From positions 62,001-126,000 of the forward strand of contig NZ_JACHXO010000001.1 in assembly GCF_014192155.1 (NCBI RefSeq): a stretch of 64,000 bases of DNA. The letters run 5' to 3'. The position numbers and the translations under genes are program-made. Positions 42,377 through 52,086 of the stretch are shown here, one piece after another. Origin of the DNA: Roseateles terrae. Its GTDB lineage: Bacteria > Pseudomonadota > Gammaproteobacteria > Burkholderiales > Burkholderiaceae_C. Numbering within the stretch: position 1 is the stretch's first letter; every line of letters begins with the position of its first letter. The notes beneath the pieces were generated by a model that was not told the origin of the DNA, did not search any database, and worked only from the letters and a program-made list of their open reading frames with translations.

Positions 42377-44661
42377 GCGTCGATCGCCTCCGACCCTTCG
42401 CGGGCGCGCCGTTGGACCCGGCGCGTAATGCGTTCGCGCAGTCGCCACTGCCCCGCATCGGCCAGCATGCGTCCGGCCCAGCGGTAGACGTTGAACTCCC
42501 GCACCGTCATACGCAGGCTGGCCATCCGCTCCCGCTGCTCGTTCGGCGGCATGTTGGCGGCACGGTGCAGCGCGTCGGTGGTTTCTTCCACGTGATAGGG
42601 GTTGATCACCAGCGCTTCCGGCAACTCGCGCGCGGCGCCGGCGAAGCGGCTGAGGATCAGCACCCCCTGCTCGTCGTCGCGGGCGGCGATGAACTCCTTG
42701 CAGACGAGGTTCATGCCGTCGTGCAGGCTGGTCACCACGCACATGTCGGCGGCCCGGTAGAGCTCCATCAGCGCAGCATGGTCGTGATGCTCGGCCAGCA
42801 GACGCACCGGCTGGTAGCCGTCGCTGCCGAAGCGCTGGTTGATGCGATCGGTCACGCGGTGGATGCGGTCCTGGAATTCGCGGTATTCCTCCAGCGCATT
42901 CCGGGTCGGGGCGGCCACCTGGACCAGCACGAAGCGGCCCTGCCACTGGGGATATTTCTCCAGCAGGCGCTCCACCGCATGCAGACGCTCCAGGATGCCC
43001 TTGGTGTAGTCGAACCGGTCCACCCCGACGGCGATGCAGGCATCGTCCGGCAGCTTCAGCCGCTCGATCACCGCACGGCGGGCCTCGCTCGGGGCCGGCC
43101 AGCGCAGACGTTCATCGTCCGTCGGCCAGGCGATCGAGATCGGATAGCTCTGCACGAGCGTCGGTTCCCCCTGGTAGCTGATGGTGGCGTGTTCATGCTC
43201 GATGCGGGCTTCCAGGTAGCGGTCCACCGTCTCGGTGAAGTTTTTGCAATGGAAGCGGGTGTGGAAGCCGAGGATGGTGCTGCCCAGCATCCCCTGCAGC
43301 AGCTCGCGGCGCCACGGGCAGATGCCGAAGGATTCCGGGTTGGGCCATGGAATGTGCCAGAAGGTGATGATGGTCGCCTTGGGCAGCTTCTCGCGGACCA
43401 TGGCCGGCAGCAGGGCGAAGTGATAGTCCTGCACCAGCACGACCGGATCGTCGCTGCGGGCTTCGGCCACCACCGCATCGGCAAAGCGCTGGTTCACCGC
43501 GCGGTACTGGGCCCAGTCGGACTCACGGAACACCGGCCGCACGTGGGCCACGTGACACAGCGGCCACAGGCCTTCGTTGGCAAAGCCCTGGTAGTAGCCC
43601 TGTTCTTCCTCTTCGGTCAGCCAGATGCGGCGCAGGACATAGTCCTTGGTGTCGGGCGGTACCGCCACGCGGTCGTTCTCGTCCACCGTGTCGCGGTCGG
43701 CGCTGCCGCTGCCGTGGGCGATCCAGGTGCCGGAGCAGGCGCGCATCACCGGTTCCACCGCGGTCACCAGACCGCTGGCCGGGCGGCTGACGGTGATGCC
43801 GCCATCCTTGCCCTTCAAGTGGATGTAGGGCTCGCGGTTGGACACCACGATCACCTGGTCACCGCGCAGCTGCGTACGCAGCAGGCCCCGCAGGCGTTCG
43901 GGATCCCATGGCGTCAGCGGGCCATGCTCCCGGTAGAGGTTGTCTTCCAGCTCGCGCAAATGCTGGCGGATTTCCACCTCCAGCGGTTGCAGCTCCGGCG
44001 GAGCGGAGTCGGCCACCGCGCTGCCGGTGCCGGTCTGCAGCAGCGGCCGGACCAGCCCTTCACCGCGCAGAATGGCGCGCATGCCGGACACCCAGCCGCG
44101 CCAGCTCAGCTGCGCCACGATCATTGTGATGCCGGCCACCGCCAGGCCGAGCACGGTGATGAAAATGATCATGTAGCGCCGCGTGTCGATGCTGCGGCGG
44201 TCGGGCAGGCTCAGGTCATGCAGCAGCACCAGCCGGTCGGAATCCGCCTGCTGAGCATTGACCGGGAAGTCGCCGATGTGGACGGCGCCGCTGGACAGCT
44301 CCAGCCGCGGATCCTGTTTCTTGGCAATCTCGCGCGCCTCTCCACAGGTCAGCGAGCCGGGGAAGCCCTTGGTGCTCAGGATCTGTTCATTGGTGGCGCT
44401 GCACAGGGCAATACCCACCAGACGTTCGTCCAGCACGCCGCGTTCGAGCAGGCCGCGCAGCCGGTCGAGCTTGGCGTTGGGTTCGATGTCCGAGATGGCC
44501 AGCGACAGCGTCTTGGCCACCATCGCACCGCGAGCGCTCAGGTCGCGCGAGAACCAGCGCAGGGTCATGCGATCCAGCAGCGGCAGCGCCAGCAGGGCGG
44601 CCACCGTCAGGGTGACCAGCAAGGGCACCAGGAACCGGATCTGAAGATGGATGGATTTCAT
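42373..44661 (-). CDS. otsA: Trehalose-6-phosphate synthase fused to a membrane sensor-like N-terminus
   Basis: 762 residues from the ATG at 44661 (GGGAG 7 bases upstream). Residues 1-250 are not part of ordinary OtsA: a membrane helix (about 8-29), a periplasmic loop with two Cys ([14 protein letters not shown]), a second helix (168-190, [19 protein letters not shown]) and a HAMP-like segment. The GT20 domain follows (about 270-740): [59 protein letters not shown] and [13 protein letters not shown]. It joins UDP-glucose and glucose 6-phosphate. Usual OtsA is about 470 residues and soluble; here synthesis is tethered to the inner membrane and may be gated by a periplasmic signal. Confidence 0.93.
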   Translation of the reverse strand: MKSIHLQIRFLVPLLVTLTVAALLALPLLDRMTLRWFSRDLSARGAMVAKTLSLAISDIEPNAKLDRLRGLLERGVLDERLVGIALCSATNEQILSTKGFPGSLTCGEAREIAKKQDPRLELSSGAVHIGDFPVNAQQADSDRLVLLHDLSLPDRRSIDTRRYMIIFITVLGLAVAGITMIVAQLSWRGWVSGMRAILRGEGLVRPLLQTGTGSAVADSAPPELQPLEVEIRQHLRELEDNLYREHGPLTPWDPERLRGLLRTQLRGDQVIVVSNREPYIHLKGKDGGITVSRPASGLVTAVEPVMRACSGTWIAHGSGSADRDTVDENDRVAVPPDTKDYVLRRIWLTEEEEQGYYQGFANEGLWPLCHVAHVRPVFRESDWAQYRAVNQRFADAVVAEARSDDPVVLVQDYHFALLPAMVREKLPKATIITFWHIPWPNPESFGICPWRRELLQGMLGSTILGFHTRFHCKNFTETVDRYLEARIEHEHATISYQGEPTLVQSYPISIAWPTDDERLRWPAPSEARRAVIERLKLPDDACIAVGVDRFDYTKGILERLHAVERLLEKYPQWQGRFVLVQVAAPTRNALEEYREFQDRIHRVTDRINQRFGSDGYQPVRLLAEHHDHAALMELYRAADMCVVTSLHDGMNLVCKEFIAARDDEQGVLILSRFAGAARELPEALVINPYHVEETTDALHRAANMPPNEQRERMASLRMTVREFNVYRWAGRMLADAGQWRLRERITRRVQRRAREGSEAIDA

Positions 44662-45227
44662 TCGCCACTCCCTGGGCGCGCAAGGAACCGCGGTCGATGC
44701 CATCGACCGAAGCCCGCGCGCGGATCGTTGTTGTCGTTGTCGTTGTCGTCATTGATGCCGCTGGCATCGCGCTCGGCCGCTTGCTGGCGCACCGCCATCA
44801 GGCCGCCAAAGGCCAGACCCGCCGCAAAGCCGCCCCACAGCAGCCATTTGCTGCCGGCTTCGGCGGCGCGGTCGGCGGAGGGCGTGAGACGGCGCGGACT
44901 GACGATCTGATCGATGCCGGCGGCCACAACCGTCAGCATCAGTGCATCGGTACAGGCATTGAGACGGGTGGGGCGGCGGCGCAGGCAGCGCACGCGGTCA
45001 TACAAGGCCCCCCAAATGACGGAATGGGCCGCATGCACCGCCACCGTCGAGGCACGGGAAAACAAAGGCGGGCGGCCGACGCGGTATTCCCGCGCGCCGA
45101 TCAACGACCCGACACGGTGGGCATGGTCAGTGCGGCTGCCCCGCAGCAGGGCCACTCCGGACAGCAGGCTGGCCAGAATTCCTTCAGCGGCGGCGCGTCG
45201 CAGCGCCTGGATCAGCAAACCCTTCAA
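44658..45227 (-). CDS. Hypothetical protein heading the trehalose operon
   Basis: 189 residues from a TTG at 45227 with AGGAG upstream. A longer frame begins at 45272, but that start lies at the -12 element of the sigma-54 promoter, so the later start is preferred. One or two apolar helices are visible (ACTDALMLTVVAAGIDQIV and KWLLWGGFAAGLAFGGLMAV), so it is probably an inner-membrane protein. The C-terminal end has an Asn/Asp-rich run (NDDNDNDNNDP) encoded by a short repeat. Its stop overlaps the otsA start by ATGA. Function unknown; the operon suggests osmotic or desiccation stress. Confidence 0.7.
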   Translation of the reverse strand: MKGLLIQALRRAAAEGILASLLSGVALLRGSRTDHAHRVGSLIGAREYRVGRPPLFSRASTVAVHAAHSVIWGALYDRVRCLRRRPTRLNACTDALMLTVVAAGIDQIVSPRRLTPSADRAAEAGSKWLLWGGFAAGLAFGGLMAVRQQAAERDASGINDDNDNDNNDPRAGFGRWHRPRFLARPGSGE

Positions 45228-45267
45228 AGGCGACTCCTGTGACAGAGAGAAACAACCCTCGGTCTTA

Positions 45268-45283
45268 GGCAATCACCGTGCCA
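45268..45283 (-). promoter_or_regulatory. Sigma-54 promoter (-24/-12) of the trehalose operon, exact match
   Basis: Reads TGGCACGGTGATTGCC on the minus strand. Predicted transcript start about 45258, 31 bases before the TTG at 45227. Confidence 0.8.
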
Positions 45284-45368
45284 TGTGACACCGCTGGATC
45301 AGGCTCGATTCGCCCGAATGTCGAACGGATCAATGGGCCATCGGCTGTATCCGCCGCGGCGCGGGGCC

Positions 45369-45587
45369 TTAGTGCAGGGCGGTGGGCGGCGGCATGTAGG
45401 GCGGCTCGCGCACAGGCACCGGGTTCTCGGGCAAGGGCGGGTCAATGATTTCTGGCGGGCCGGGTTCCGGCGCGGTCGGAGGGCCGTGCGGCGGGGGTGG
45501 CACGCTGGGCACCTCATTGGGGAAGGGCGGAGACGGCGGAATGCTGTGCGCCAGCACCCGCGCGGATGCGGCAAGAGTGGGAGTCAT
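45369..45587 (-). CDS. Small proline-rich protein
   Basis: 72 residues from the ATG at 45587 with AAGGA 8 bases upstream. After a short apolar helix (TLAASARVLAHSI) the chain is almost half proline with acidic and aromatic residues (PPPPHGPPTAPEPGPPE). No family known. Possible small surface or cell-wall-contact protein; the N-terminus is too short for a confident signal peptide. A near-consensus sigma-54 site lies 34 bases upstream, which supports the gene being real. Confidence 0.5.
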   Translation of the reverse strand: MTPTLAASARVLAHSIPPSPPFPNEVPSVPPPPHGPPTAPEPGPPEIIDPPLPENPVPVREPPYMPPPTALH

Positions 45588-45619
45588 GGGCAGGGTCCTT
45601 GGAAGTGTGAGGTTCATCC

Positions 45620-45635
45620 TGCAAGCGGCGCGCCC
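45620..45635 (-). promoter_or_regulatory. Sigma-54-like promoter before the proline-rich gene
   Basis: Reads GGGCGCGCCGCTTGCA: perfect TTGCA and spacing, one change in the -24 block (GGCGC). Leader about 23 bases. Confidence 0.5.
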
Positions 45636-45710
45636 GGTGCGTGGCTTGCCATCCCAACTCATCACTCCTTTTTTCTTCAAGCTTCTTCAAGCATTCGGAA
45701 GGAAGTTCCC

Positions 45711-46694
45711 ATGAGCAGCAAAAACACCCAGGACCAGCAACGTGAGATCCAGAAGGATCAGGACCAGTCGGATCGGGCCAGCAAGGGCAGTGGCAAGGGC
45801 GGCGGCAAAGAGGACACCCGGCCTCTGCAGGCCGGGACCCGAGAGCAGCCGAGCCAACTGCCGGCGCAGCACATCGAGAAACCCGGCCATGAGGCCGATC
45901 TGGAGCTTGCACCGCGCTTTCTGGCGCCTGATTACAAGGGCTCCGGCAAGCTGCAGGATCAGGTGGCGCTGATCACCGGCGCAGACTCCGGCATCGGGCG
46001 TTCGGTGGCCGTGCTGTACGCGCGCGAAGGCGCGGATGTCGCGATCGTCTACCTGAGCGAAGACGAGGATGCGCGCGAGACGCAGCGTCATATCGAAGCG
46101 GAAGGCCGCCAGTGCCTGCTCATCCGTGGTGACGTCCAGGAGCGCAAGTTCTGCGAGGACGCCGTGCAGCAGACGGTCAAGCGCTTTGGCAAGCTGGACA
46201 TCCTGGTGAACAACGCGGCCTTCCAGGAGCATGCCGACTCGCTGGAAGACCTCACCGAAGAGCGTCTGGAGCTGACCTTCCGCACCAACATCTTTGGTTA
46301 CTTCCATATGGCCCAGGCCGCACTGCCGCACCTGAAGGAAGGCAGCGCCATTGTGAACACCGGCTCGGTGGTGGGCCTGCAGGGCAGTGGCACGCTGCTG
46401 GACTATGCATCGACCAAGGGGGCGATCCATGCCTTCACCAAGTCGCTGGCGCAGAACCTGCTGCCCAAGGGCATCCGGGTGAATGCGGTCGCACCGGGGC
46501 CGGTGTGGACGCCGCTCAATCCGGCGGATGCCCCGGCGGAGAAGGTCGCCAAGTTCGGCAGCAGTGCGGATGTGAAGCGTGCGGCGCAGCCGGAAGAGCT
46601 CTCACCCGCCTATGTCTTCCTGGCGTCCAAGGTCTGCGCCAGCTACATCACCGGCATTGTGCTGCCGGTGACCGGCAGCATCGGCGCCATCTGA
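45711..46694 (+). CDS. SDR family oxidoreductase (YghA-like)
   Basis: 327 residues from the ATG at 45711 (GGAAGGAAG upstream). The first 75 residues are hydrophilic and Gln/Lys/Gly-rich. The SDR core follows: ITGADSGIGRSVA, NNAAFQ, NTGSVVG with the catalytic Ser, YASTKGA with Tyr/Lys, and NAVAPGPVWTPL. The long N-terminus and GADSGIGR are typical of the YghA/general stress protein 39-type subgroup, which reduces aldehydes with NADPH. Cytosolic. A poor sigma-54-like match (GGTGCGTGGCTTGC, 45636-45649) lies upstream but I do not rely on it. Confidence 0.88.
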   Translation: MSSKNTQDQQREIQKDQDQSDRASKGSGKGGGKEDTRPLQAGTREQPSQLPAQHIEKPGHEADLELAPRFLAPDYKGSGKLQDQVALITGADSGIGRSVAVLYAREGADVAIVYLSEDEDARETQRHIEAEGRQCLLIRGDVQERKFCEDAVQQTVKRFGKLDILVNNAAFQEHADSLEDLTEERLELTFRTNIFGYFHMAQAALPHLKEGSAIVNTGSVVGLQGSGTLLDYASTKGAIHAFTKSLAQNLLPKGIRVNAVAPGPVWTPLNPADAPAEKVAKFGSSADVKRAAQPEELSPAYVFLASKVCASYITGIVLPVTGSIGAI

Positions 46695-46814
46695 GGACGA
46701 CGCCGGTCCGCCTTGCGGCCCAGGTGCGTCCTGCGTCTGGAAAGGGGTTCAAACAGGGGTCAAAACAGCGGTGTTGGCCTCTGTTCATCGACCTTCCGGC
46801 CGATCAGGCATTGT

Positions 46815-46830
46815 TGGCACCCCGTTTGCC
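46815..46830 (+). promoter_or_regulatory. Sigma-54 promoter (-24/-12), exact match, before the PAS-hemerythrin pair
   Basis: TGGCACCCCGTTTGCC, correct spacing. Predicted start about 46840, directly before the AAAGGAG ribosome site at 46841-46847 and 17 bases before the ATG at 46857. Confidence 0.75.
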
Positions 46831-46856
46831 GGATGATGGCAAAGGAGCTCTCGAAC

Positions 46857-47483
46857 ATGAACCACAAGCCATTTGAGACGCCCTGGCAGTTGTTCTGGTG
46901 TGCCGACGCGGCCGATGAGCGGCTGCTGCATGTGAGCGAGTCGGTGTCTTCGGTGCTGGGCATGACGCCAGGCGCCTTGATGGAAGATCCGCTGCAGTGG
47001 AACCATGCGGTCCTGCCGGCGGATGCCGCCGCCTTGCCTCGTCCCTTCTTCGCGGAAACGGTCCCGCATGCGGGTGACCAGCTCCGCGAATACCGAATGC
47101 TGGGCGCGGATCTGCATCTCTATCAGGTCCGCGAGCGTCGCTACCGCTGGCGTGATCCGGTGAGCGGGCGGCTGCATATCTTCGGCCTGGTCGAAGGGGT
47201 GCAGGAACTGCGTCGCCCACCCGACGAACCGGTCGAGCCCTCCTGGGAACACCTGTGGGCCCACGGCGACAACGAGCCGAGCCGCTCCGGCAGCGTGCCC
47301 CGCACGCCGGATCCGGCCAAGCAGACCGACGACAACGCGGACGATCCCGGCCCGCCGAGCCACGTCCCTGACGACCCCGGCGTGCCGGGCGAGGGCCCCA
47401 AGCGATACCACGACGACTACGGATCGACGCGGCGGATGTCCTCGCGCGGCCGGCCCTTCGCCGTGTCGGAGCCGCTGTCATGA
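46857..47483 (+). CDS. PAS-fold protein with disordered tail
   Basis: 208 residues from the ATG at 46857 (AAAGGAG, 9-base spacing). Residues 5-115 fit a PAS domain: QLFWCADAADERLLHVSESV, SVLGMTPGALMEDPLQW and HIFGLVEGVQEL. No kinase, cyclase or DNA-binding domain is attached; the rest is Pro/Asp/Arg-rich and disordered. It likely senses a small ligand or redox state and signals by protein contact. The stop overlaps the hemerythrin gene's start by ATGA, suggesting a joint role in oxygen or iron sensing. Confidence 0.78.
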   Translation: MNHKPFETPWQLFWCADAADERLLHVSESVSSVLGMTPGALMEDPLQWNHAVLPADAAALPRPFFAETVPHAGDQLREYRMLGADLHLYQVRERRYRWRDPVSGRLHIFGLVEGVQELRRPPDEPVEPSWEHLWAHGDNEPSRSGSVPRTPDPAKQTDDNADDPGPPSHVPDDPGVPGEGPKRYHDDYGSTRRMSSRGRPFAVSEPLS

Positions 47484-48181
47484 GTCATGTCTTCCAGCAG
47501 TTCGATATGCAGTGGCAGGCGGAACGGCAGGCCCGGGACGAGGTGGTGGCCCTGTTGATGGACGACCATCAGCAGTCGCTGCTGGCGTTCCGGCAGTACG
47601 ACCGTCTGCGGACCAGCGCCGATGCCGCCAGCCGCGAGGCGCAGGTGCGGCGCATCTGTGCGCTGGTGACCCTGCATGCGACGCTGGAGGAGGAGCTCTT
47701 CTACCCGGCGCTGCGCCGCTGCCCGGACGTGGGCGCCGCTGAGCTGCGGCTGGTGCATGAGGCGGAAGTGGAGCAGCTGGTGGTGCGGATCCTGATGGCG
47801 CAGCTGCGCCGGATGGAAGCGCAGGACACGCAATTTGATCCGCTGGTGGGCGTGCTCAGCCGCTATGTGGAGCACCATGTCAAGGATGTGGAGCAAGGCA
47901 TCCTGCCGCGACTGAATCAGGTGGCGTCGCTGGGATGGCAACAGCTGGCGCTGGATCTGCAGCGCCGCCGGGAAGAACTGCTGAGCAAGTGGGCGACTGA
48001 GCTGCAAGGGGACGCGGGCATGCAACGGGCGCCTTTGGACGCGTCGGTCGCTTCGGGCTCCGCGTCTGGCTCCGTAGCTTCGTCAGGCTCTTCCTCGGCG
48101 GCTCCAGGCGCGGCGAGCCGCCTGCAACGGTCATCGGCACCGGGGATGGATTGCACGGCCTCCAGGGTGAACCGGCGCTGA
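47480..48181 (+). CDS. Hemerythrin/HHE-domain protein
   Basis: 233 residues. A four-helix bundle with the HHE pattern: LLMDDHQQSLLAF, then LHATLEEELFYPAL with H and E ligands, LVHEAEVEQLV and YVEHHVKDVEQGILP. These residues can bind a non-haem di-iron centre that handles oxygen, nitric oxide or iron. The C-terminal 60 residues are Ala/Ser-rich and disordered. Coupled to the PAS gene by ATGA and under the same sigma-54 promoter. Confidence 0.88.
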   Translation: MSHVFQQFDMQWQAERQARDEVVALLMDDHQQSLLAFRQYDRLRTSADAASREAQVRRICALVTLHATLEEELFYPALRRCPDVGAAELRLVHEAEVEQLVVRILMAQLRRMEAQDTQFDPLVGVLSRYVEHHVKDVEQGILPRLNQVASLGWQQLALDLQRRREELLSKWATELQGDAGMQRAPLDASVASGSASGSVASSGSSSAAPGAASRLQRSSAPGMDCTASRVNRR

Positions 48182-48197
48182 CGTGCCCCTCATGCCT

Positions 48198-48217
48198 CCT
48201 ACCGCTGTGGCGGTGGG
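48198..48217. terminator. Hairpin between convergent genes
   Basis: An 8-pair stem CCTACCGC/GCGGTGGG (one U-G) with a TGTG loop, followed by TTGATT on the plus strand, 17 bases after the hemerythrin stop. Confidence 0.4.
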
Positions 48218-48236
48218 TTGATTCGCCGTCCCGCGG

Positions 48237-49196
48237 TCAGCCGGCGCCCGGCAGGAATCGGATGCCGGTTCGCTTCACGAGTTCTTCATAACTGATCGGC
48301 GCCTGGATGCGTGCCGTCGCCGTGTTGGGCAGCCAGTGCGCCCAGCTGCGACCGGTGGTGTCGTCATGCACCAGCTTGTACATCGCGGCCGGGATGGCCG
48401 GACCGTCGTCGCCCAGGCGCGGCGGGTGGGCGTCGTAATAGGCGCCGGTGATGATGGTCACCGGACCCCTGGCCCGCATCACGTAGGCGCGGGTGTCCTT
48501 CTCGATCTTGTTCCAGGGCTGCTGGTTGTTGACCGCGTTTTGCGGCACCACATTGGCCAGGGAAAATGACTGCGCCATGGAACGCTCGTCGCTCATGTCA
48601 CGCGCCGGTGTCAGGTGGCCGCGGTCATGGCGTTCGTCCTTGGGGCGGCGGGACTCGCCGGCGTAATCCTCCAACTGGGCACGCTCACGCGCGGGCAATC
48701 GGGCGTCGGGGAAGAACGCCTTGCGGCCATCGGGCCGTTTGATGTCGGCGCCGTCGCGCAGCTCGGCCGCCGTCAACCGTTCGGCCGAGAACAGAGGCCC
48801 CTTGAGTGCGCCTGCGTGCAGGACGGCGAATTGGTCGTAGCAGAGCGCGCGCAGGGTCCCGTAGCGGGCGCTGAGGAGGGTGCCAGCACCAGCAACGCCG
48901 CTCACAGTGTCGGCGTCAAGGACCGGCGCCTGCCCGCGGAAAAAGTGTGATGCGCAGGCCTGGAAGCTGCCGGAGACCGGCGGCAGATCCGCCGTCCGAC
49001 TCTGGGCCGATGTGTGGCGCTGGGCAGCTCCTTCTGGCGCGTTCATGCGCTCCAGGCTGCGTTGCAGGTCTCGCGTCAGCGATCGGGTGCTGTCGGCGTT
49101 GCACAAGCCCGGCAGGGCGAGAAGGGAAGACGCCAGCAGCAGGCCGAGCGCCGCGCGCCCGGGGACCGGCGCGCCAAAGCAGAAAGAGGGGATCAA
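48237..49196 (-). CDS. Secreted DNA/RNA non-specific endonuclease
   Basis: 319 residues from a TTG at 49196; no ATG or GTG gives a complete signal peptide. Residues 13-35 are apolar and end near GLCNADS, consistent with export. The beta-beta-alpha-metal nuclease core is marked by DRGHLTPARD (catalytic His) and NVVPQNAVNNQQPWNKIE with the metal-binding Asn. It cuts DNA and RNA non-specifically in the periplasm or outside, for nutrient use or biofilm turnover. Two Cys pairs in the N-terminal half may form disulphides. Confidence 0.88.
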   Translation of the reverse strand: MIPSFCFGAPVPGRAALGLLLASSLLALPGLCNADSTRSLTRDLQRSLERMNAPEGAAQRHTSAQSRTADLPPVSGSFQACASHFFRGQAPVLDADTVSGVAGAGTLLSARYGTLRALCYDQFAVLHAGALKGPLFSAERLTAAELRDGADIKRPDGRKAFFPDARLPARERAQLEDYAGESRRPKDERHDRGHLTPARDMSDERSMAQSFSLANVVPQNAVNNQQPWNKIEKDTRAYVMRARGPVTIITGAYYDAHPPRLGDDGPAIPAAMYKLVHDDTTGRSWAHWLPNTATARIQAPISYEELVKRTGIRFLPGAG

Positions 49197-49283
49197 CGAG
49201 TCAACCGTCAGAGACCAAAGACGGGCGTGAGATTACCGATGAAGGGCAGGCGCCCCTGCATTCGTGTGCGGTCTGCAAAACAA

Positions 49284-49315
49284 AACGCCGACCGCGTGTG
49301 ACCGCGGTCGGCGTT
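49284..49315 (-). terminator. Rho-independent terminator after the catalase gene
   Basis: A perfect 13-pair stem, arms 49284-49296 and 49303-49315, 6-base loop. On the minus strand it is followed by TTGTTTTG, and it sits 58 bases after the katE stop. Confidence 0.85.
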
Positions 49316-49372
49316 GCAAGGCTCTTTCAGGACCTCAGATCAATCGGGTAAGCGACCCAGAGGCCCGGCGGC

Positions 49373-52009
49373 TCACACCAGTGGCGGATCCGTCTCCCGC
49401 TCGAACGGCCGATGCTGGCCCACCGCCGTGATGAAGGTGCTCATCACGTCGGCATCCACGCTGCCCTTGCCGCCGGCATCCATGAAGAACAGACCCGGGT
49501 CGCCGCCGCCTTCCTCTGCGGACCCGGGTGCACCGGTCGCCGCGAGCAGCGCGCTGCTATGGCCCAGCACCAGGATCGGCTTGCAGTGCCGGTACAGGTC
49601 CTGCACAAAGCTCACCGCCTGACCGGAGATCGACAGATTCGGCCGGTCCGCCGATTCGTCCGGCAGCACCACCGCATCCCACAGCGCACCCGGGGCGGTC
49701 TCCAGCGTGACCTCGACCTGCATCGGATCGCCGCTGGCGGGTTGCACATCCCCCAGTCGATGGCCGATCAGGCGCGGCACGCCACCGGCTTGCAGCACGG
49801 CGGTATGCACCGCCCGCACGGCGGCGCCATCCACGCCCTGGTGCACCAGCAGTGCCACGCGGCGCCCGTTCAGCGCGCCATCCCCCGGACGTGCCATCAA
49901 GGACAGCGCCGGCGACTGCGTCACCTCCGGCGGCTGCACCGAGCCCTGCACACCCGCACCGATGTGGCTGCCCGGCGCGAAGTCCGGCAGCGGCGCCGGC
50001 ACGTCCATGCCCAGGCCGTCGGCCACCCGCTGCGCCAGGGTTGCATCCACCCGCGCCAGCAGCGCCAGCACACGCTGCCGCACCGCCGGGGTCTGCACCC
50101 GGGTCAGCTCGAAGCGGTAGGCGCCCACGATGTGGTTCTGCTCCGCTTCACTCTGGCTGTTCCAGAACAGACGGGCTTGGTTGTAATGCTCCGCAAAGCG
50201 CTCCGGCTTGCCGCGCAGCGCCTCGCCCTGGATGGCCTTGGGATAGGACACAAATCCGCTGGCGCCCGCCTGGAACGGGCAACCGCCGCCCAGTGAATTC
50301 GGCTCATACGACACGCGTCCACGGGGAATCGCCTGACGATGCAGGCCATCGCGCTGGTTGTTGTGAATCTGCGTGACCGGCGCATTGATGGGAATCTCGT
50401 GGAAGTTCGGACCACCCAGGCGGGTGATCTGTGTGTCCACATAGGAATGGATGCGGCCGGCCAGCAGCGGGTCATTGGTGAAGTCAATGCCGGGGATGAT
50501 GTGGGCCGTGCAGAAGGCCACCTGCTCGGTCTCGGCAAAGAAGTTGTCCGGATTGCGGGTCAGCACCATGCGGCCCACCGGGCGCAGCGGCACCAGTTCT
50601 TCCGGCACCAGTTTGGTCGCATCCAGGATGTCGAAGGACCATTGCTCGGCCTGTTCCTCGGTGAACACCTGCAGGCTCAGCTCCCATTCCGGATAGTTGC
50701 CGGCCTCGATCGCTTCCCACAGGTCACGCCGGTGGAAGTCGGAATCGGCACCGGAAATCTTCACCGCCTCATCCCACACCAGCGAGTGCGTGCCGGCCTT
50801 GGGCGTCCAGTGGAATTTGACGAAGTGGGCCTCGCCGCGGGCATTGATCAGCCGGAACGTATGCACGCCAAAGCCCTGCATCATCCGGTAGCTGCGAGGA
50901 ATGGCCCGGTCAGACATCGCCCACATCAGCATGTGCGCGGATTCCGGCATCAGGGAGACGAAATCCCAGAAGGTGTCATGCGCGCTGGCGGCCTGCGGCA
51001 TGCCATGGTGCGGCTCCGGCTTCACGGCGTGGATCAGGTCGGGAAACTTCATCGCGTCCTGGATGAAGAACACCGGGATGTTGTTGCCGACCAGGTCCCA
51101 GTTGCCTTCGTCGGTGTAGAACTTGACGGCAAAACCGCGCACGTCGCGGGCGGTGTCGGTCGAGCCGCGCTCACCGGCGACGGTGGAGAAGCGCACAAAC
51201 ACCGGCGTGCGCTTGCCCGGAGCGGCGAAGGGCGCGGCGACGGTCAGGTCGTCCAGAGCCTCATAAGCTTCGAAGTAGCCATGGGCGGCGGAGCCACGGG
51301 CATGCACCACCCGCTCCGGGATGCGCTCATGGTCGAAGTGGGTGATCTTCTCGCGGAGGATGAAGTCCTCCATCAGCGTCGGCCCGCGCAGGCCGGCCTT
51401 CAGCGAGTTCTGGTTGTCAGCCACCCGCACGCCCTGATTGGTCGTCAGGGCTTGGCCATTCGAGTCGACCCGCACGCGGTCCAGCGATTCATTGGTGGGG
51501 TTGTAGCCCAGCTCCGGCATGCCGTCGCCCACCTTGTCGGAGGCGAAGTCCTCGGCGACGGTGCTGGCGGAGACCAGATCGTCGGGGCTGTCCACCGCCG
51601 TGCCCTGGGGCGGGGAGACGGCATTGTCACGGCCATGTTCAGCGGCCTTGTTCTCATTGGAAGGCATGGCCGCGGCCAGGGTGTCGGTGCCGCTCATCTT
51701 GCGCGCCAGCCGCACCTGCGATTCGGTGGCGGCGGCGCTGGTGACCAGCTCGCTGCGGGCCGGGCCGGCCATGGTGCTCATGGCGGAGCCCAGACCTTCA
51801 TTGGGCGGGCCAGGTGGCAGCGCGGCGGCGGCGGAGGCCTTGGCCCGGGTGGAGGTCTTGGTGGCTGCAGCAGCGCCGGCAGGTGCCTTGGCGGCGGCTT
51901 TGCCACCGGCCGCGGCGGCAGATGCCGAGGCGGTGGAAGCCGGGGATGCGGTCTTGCGAGCCGGCGCGGCGTCGGACGCAGCCGTCGGCGCGGGTTTCTT
52001 CGTGGGCAT
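49373..52009 (-). CDS. katE: Large-subunit monofunctional catalase (HPII type) with Ala/Lys-rich N-terminus
   Basis: 878 residues from the ATG at 52009 (GAGGA upstream). The catalase core shows [17 protein letters not shown] (catalytic His), [19 protein letters not shown] (Asn) and [15 protein letters not shown] (haem-ligand Tyr). The C-terminal GAT-like flavodoxin domain of HPII follows ([13 protein letters not shown] to the end). HPII is about 750 residues; the extra length is an N-terminal stretch of about 80 residues made almost only of Ala, Lys, Ser, Thr and Pro, like a histone H1 tail. It decomposes hydrogen peroxide in the cytoplasm. An exact sigma-54 promoter lies about 63 bases upstream. 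Confidence 0.95.
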   Translation of the reverse strand: MPTKKPAPTAASDAAPARKTASPASTASASAAAAGGKAAAKAPAGAAAATKTSTRAKASAAAALPPGPPNEGLGSAMSTMAGPARSELVTSAAATESQVRLARKMSGTDTLAAAMPSNENKAAEHGRDNAVSPPQGTAVDSPDDLVSASTVAEDFASDKVGDGMPELGYNPTNESLDRVRVDSNGQALTTNQGVRVADNQNSLKAGLRGPTLMEDFILREKITHFDHERIPERVVHARGSAAHGYFEAYEALDDLTVAAPFAAPGKRTPVFVRFSTVAGERGSTDTARDVRGFAVKFYTDEGNWDLVGNNIPVFFIQDAMKFPDLIHAVKPEPHHGMPQAASAHDTFWDFVSLMPESAHMLMWAMSDRAIPRSYRMMQGFGVHTFRLINARGEAHFVKFHWTPKAGTHSLVWDEAVKISGADSDFHRRDLWEAIEAGNYPEWELSLQVFTEEQAEQWSFDILDATKLVPEELVPLRPVGRMVLTRNPDNFFAETEQVAFCTAHIIPGIDFTNDPLLAGRIHSYVDTQITRLGGPNFHEIPINAPVTQIHNNQRDGLHRQAIPRGRVSYEPNSLGGGCPFQAGASGFVSYPKAIQGEALRGKPERFAEHYNQARLFWNSQSEAEQNHIVGAYRFELTRVQTPAVRQRVLALLARVDATLAQRVADGLGMDVPAPLPDFAPGSHIGAGVQGSVQPPEVTQSPALSLMARPGDGALNGRRVALLVHQGVDGAAVRAVHTAVLQAGGVPRLIGHRLGDVQPASGDPMQVEVTLETAPGALWDAVVLPDESADRPNLSISGQAVSFVQDLYRHCKPILVLGHSSALLAATGAPGSAEEGGGDPGLFFMDAGGKGSVDADVMSTFITAVGQHRPFERETDPPLV

Positions 52010-52070
52010 GGGGAATCCTCGTCTGTGCGGAAAAAACCGGGTGTGCCGGGATGGGAGTGCGACAGAAGGT

Positions 52071-52086
52071 GGCAAGCCCCGTGCCG
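52071..52086 (-). promoter_or_regulatory. Sigma-54 promoter (-24/-12) of katE, exact match
   Basis: Reads CGGCACGGGGCTTGCC on the minus strand. Predicted start about 52061, 52 bases before the ATG at 52009. Confidence 0.78.

Noticed and set aside
42412-44910. An 832-residue open frame antisense to otsA
   Set aside because: His/Gln/Val-rich composition typical of an antisense shadow; otsA on the other strand has all catalytic motifs.
45636-45649. GGTGCGTGGCTTGC, a possible sigma-54 site before the YghA-like SDR
   Set aside because: Spacing and TTGC are right but two of five -24 bases differ (GGTGC), so I did not list it with the promoters.
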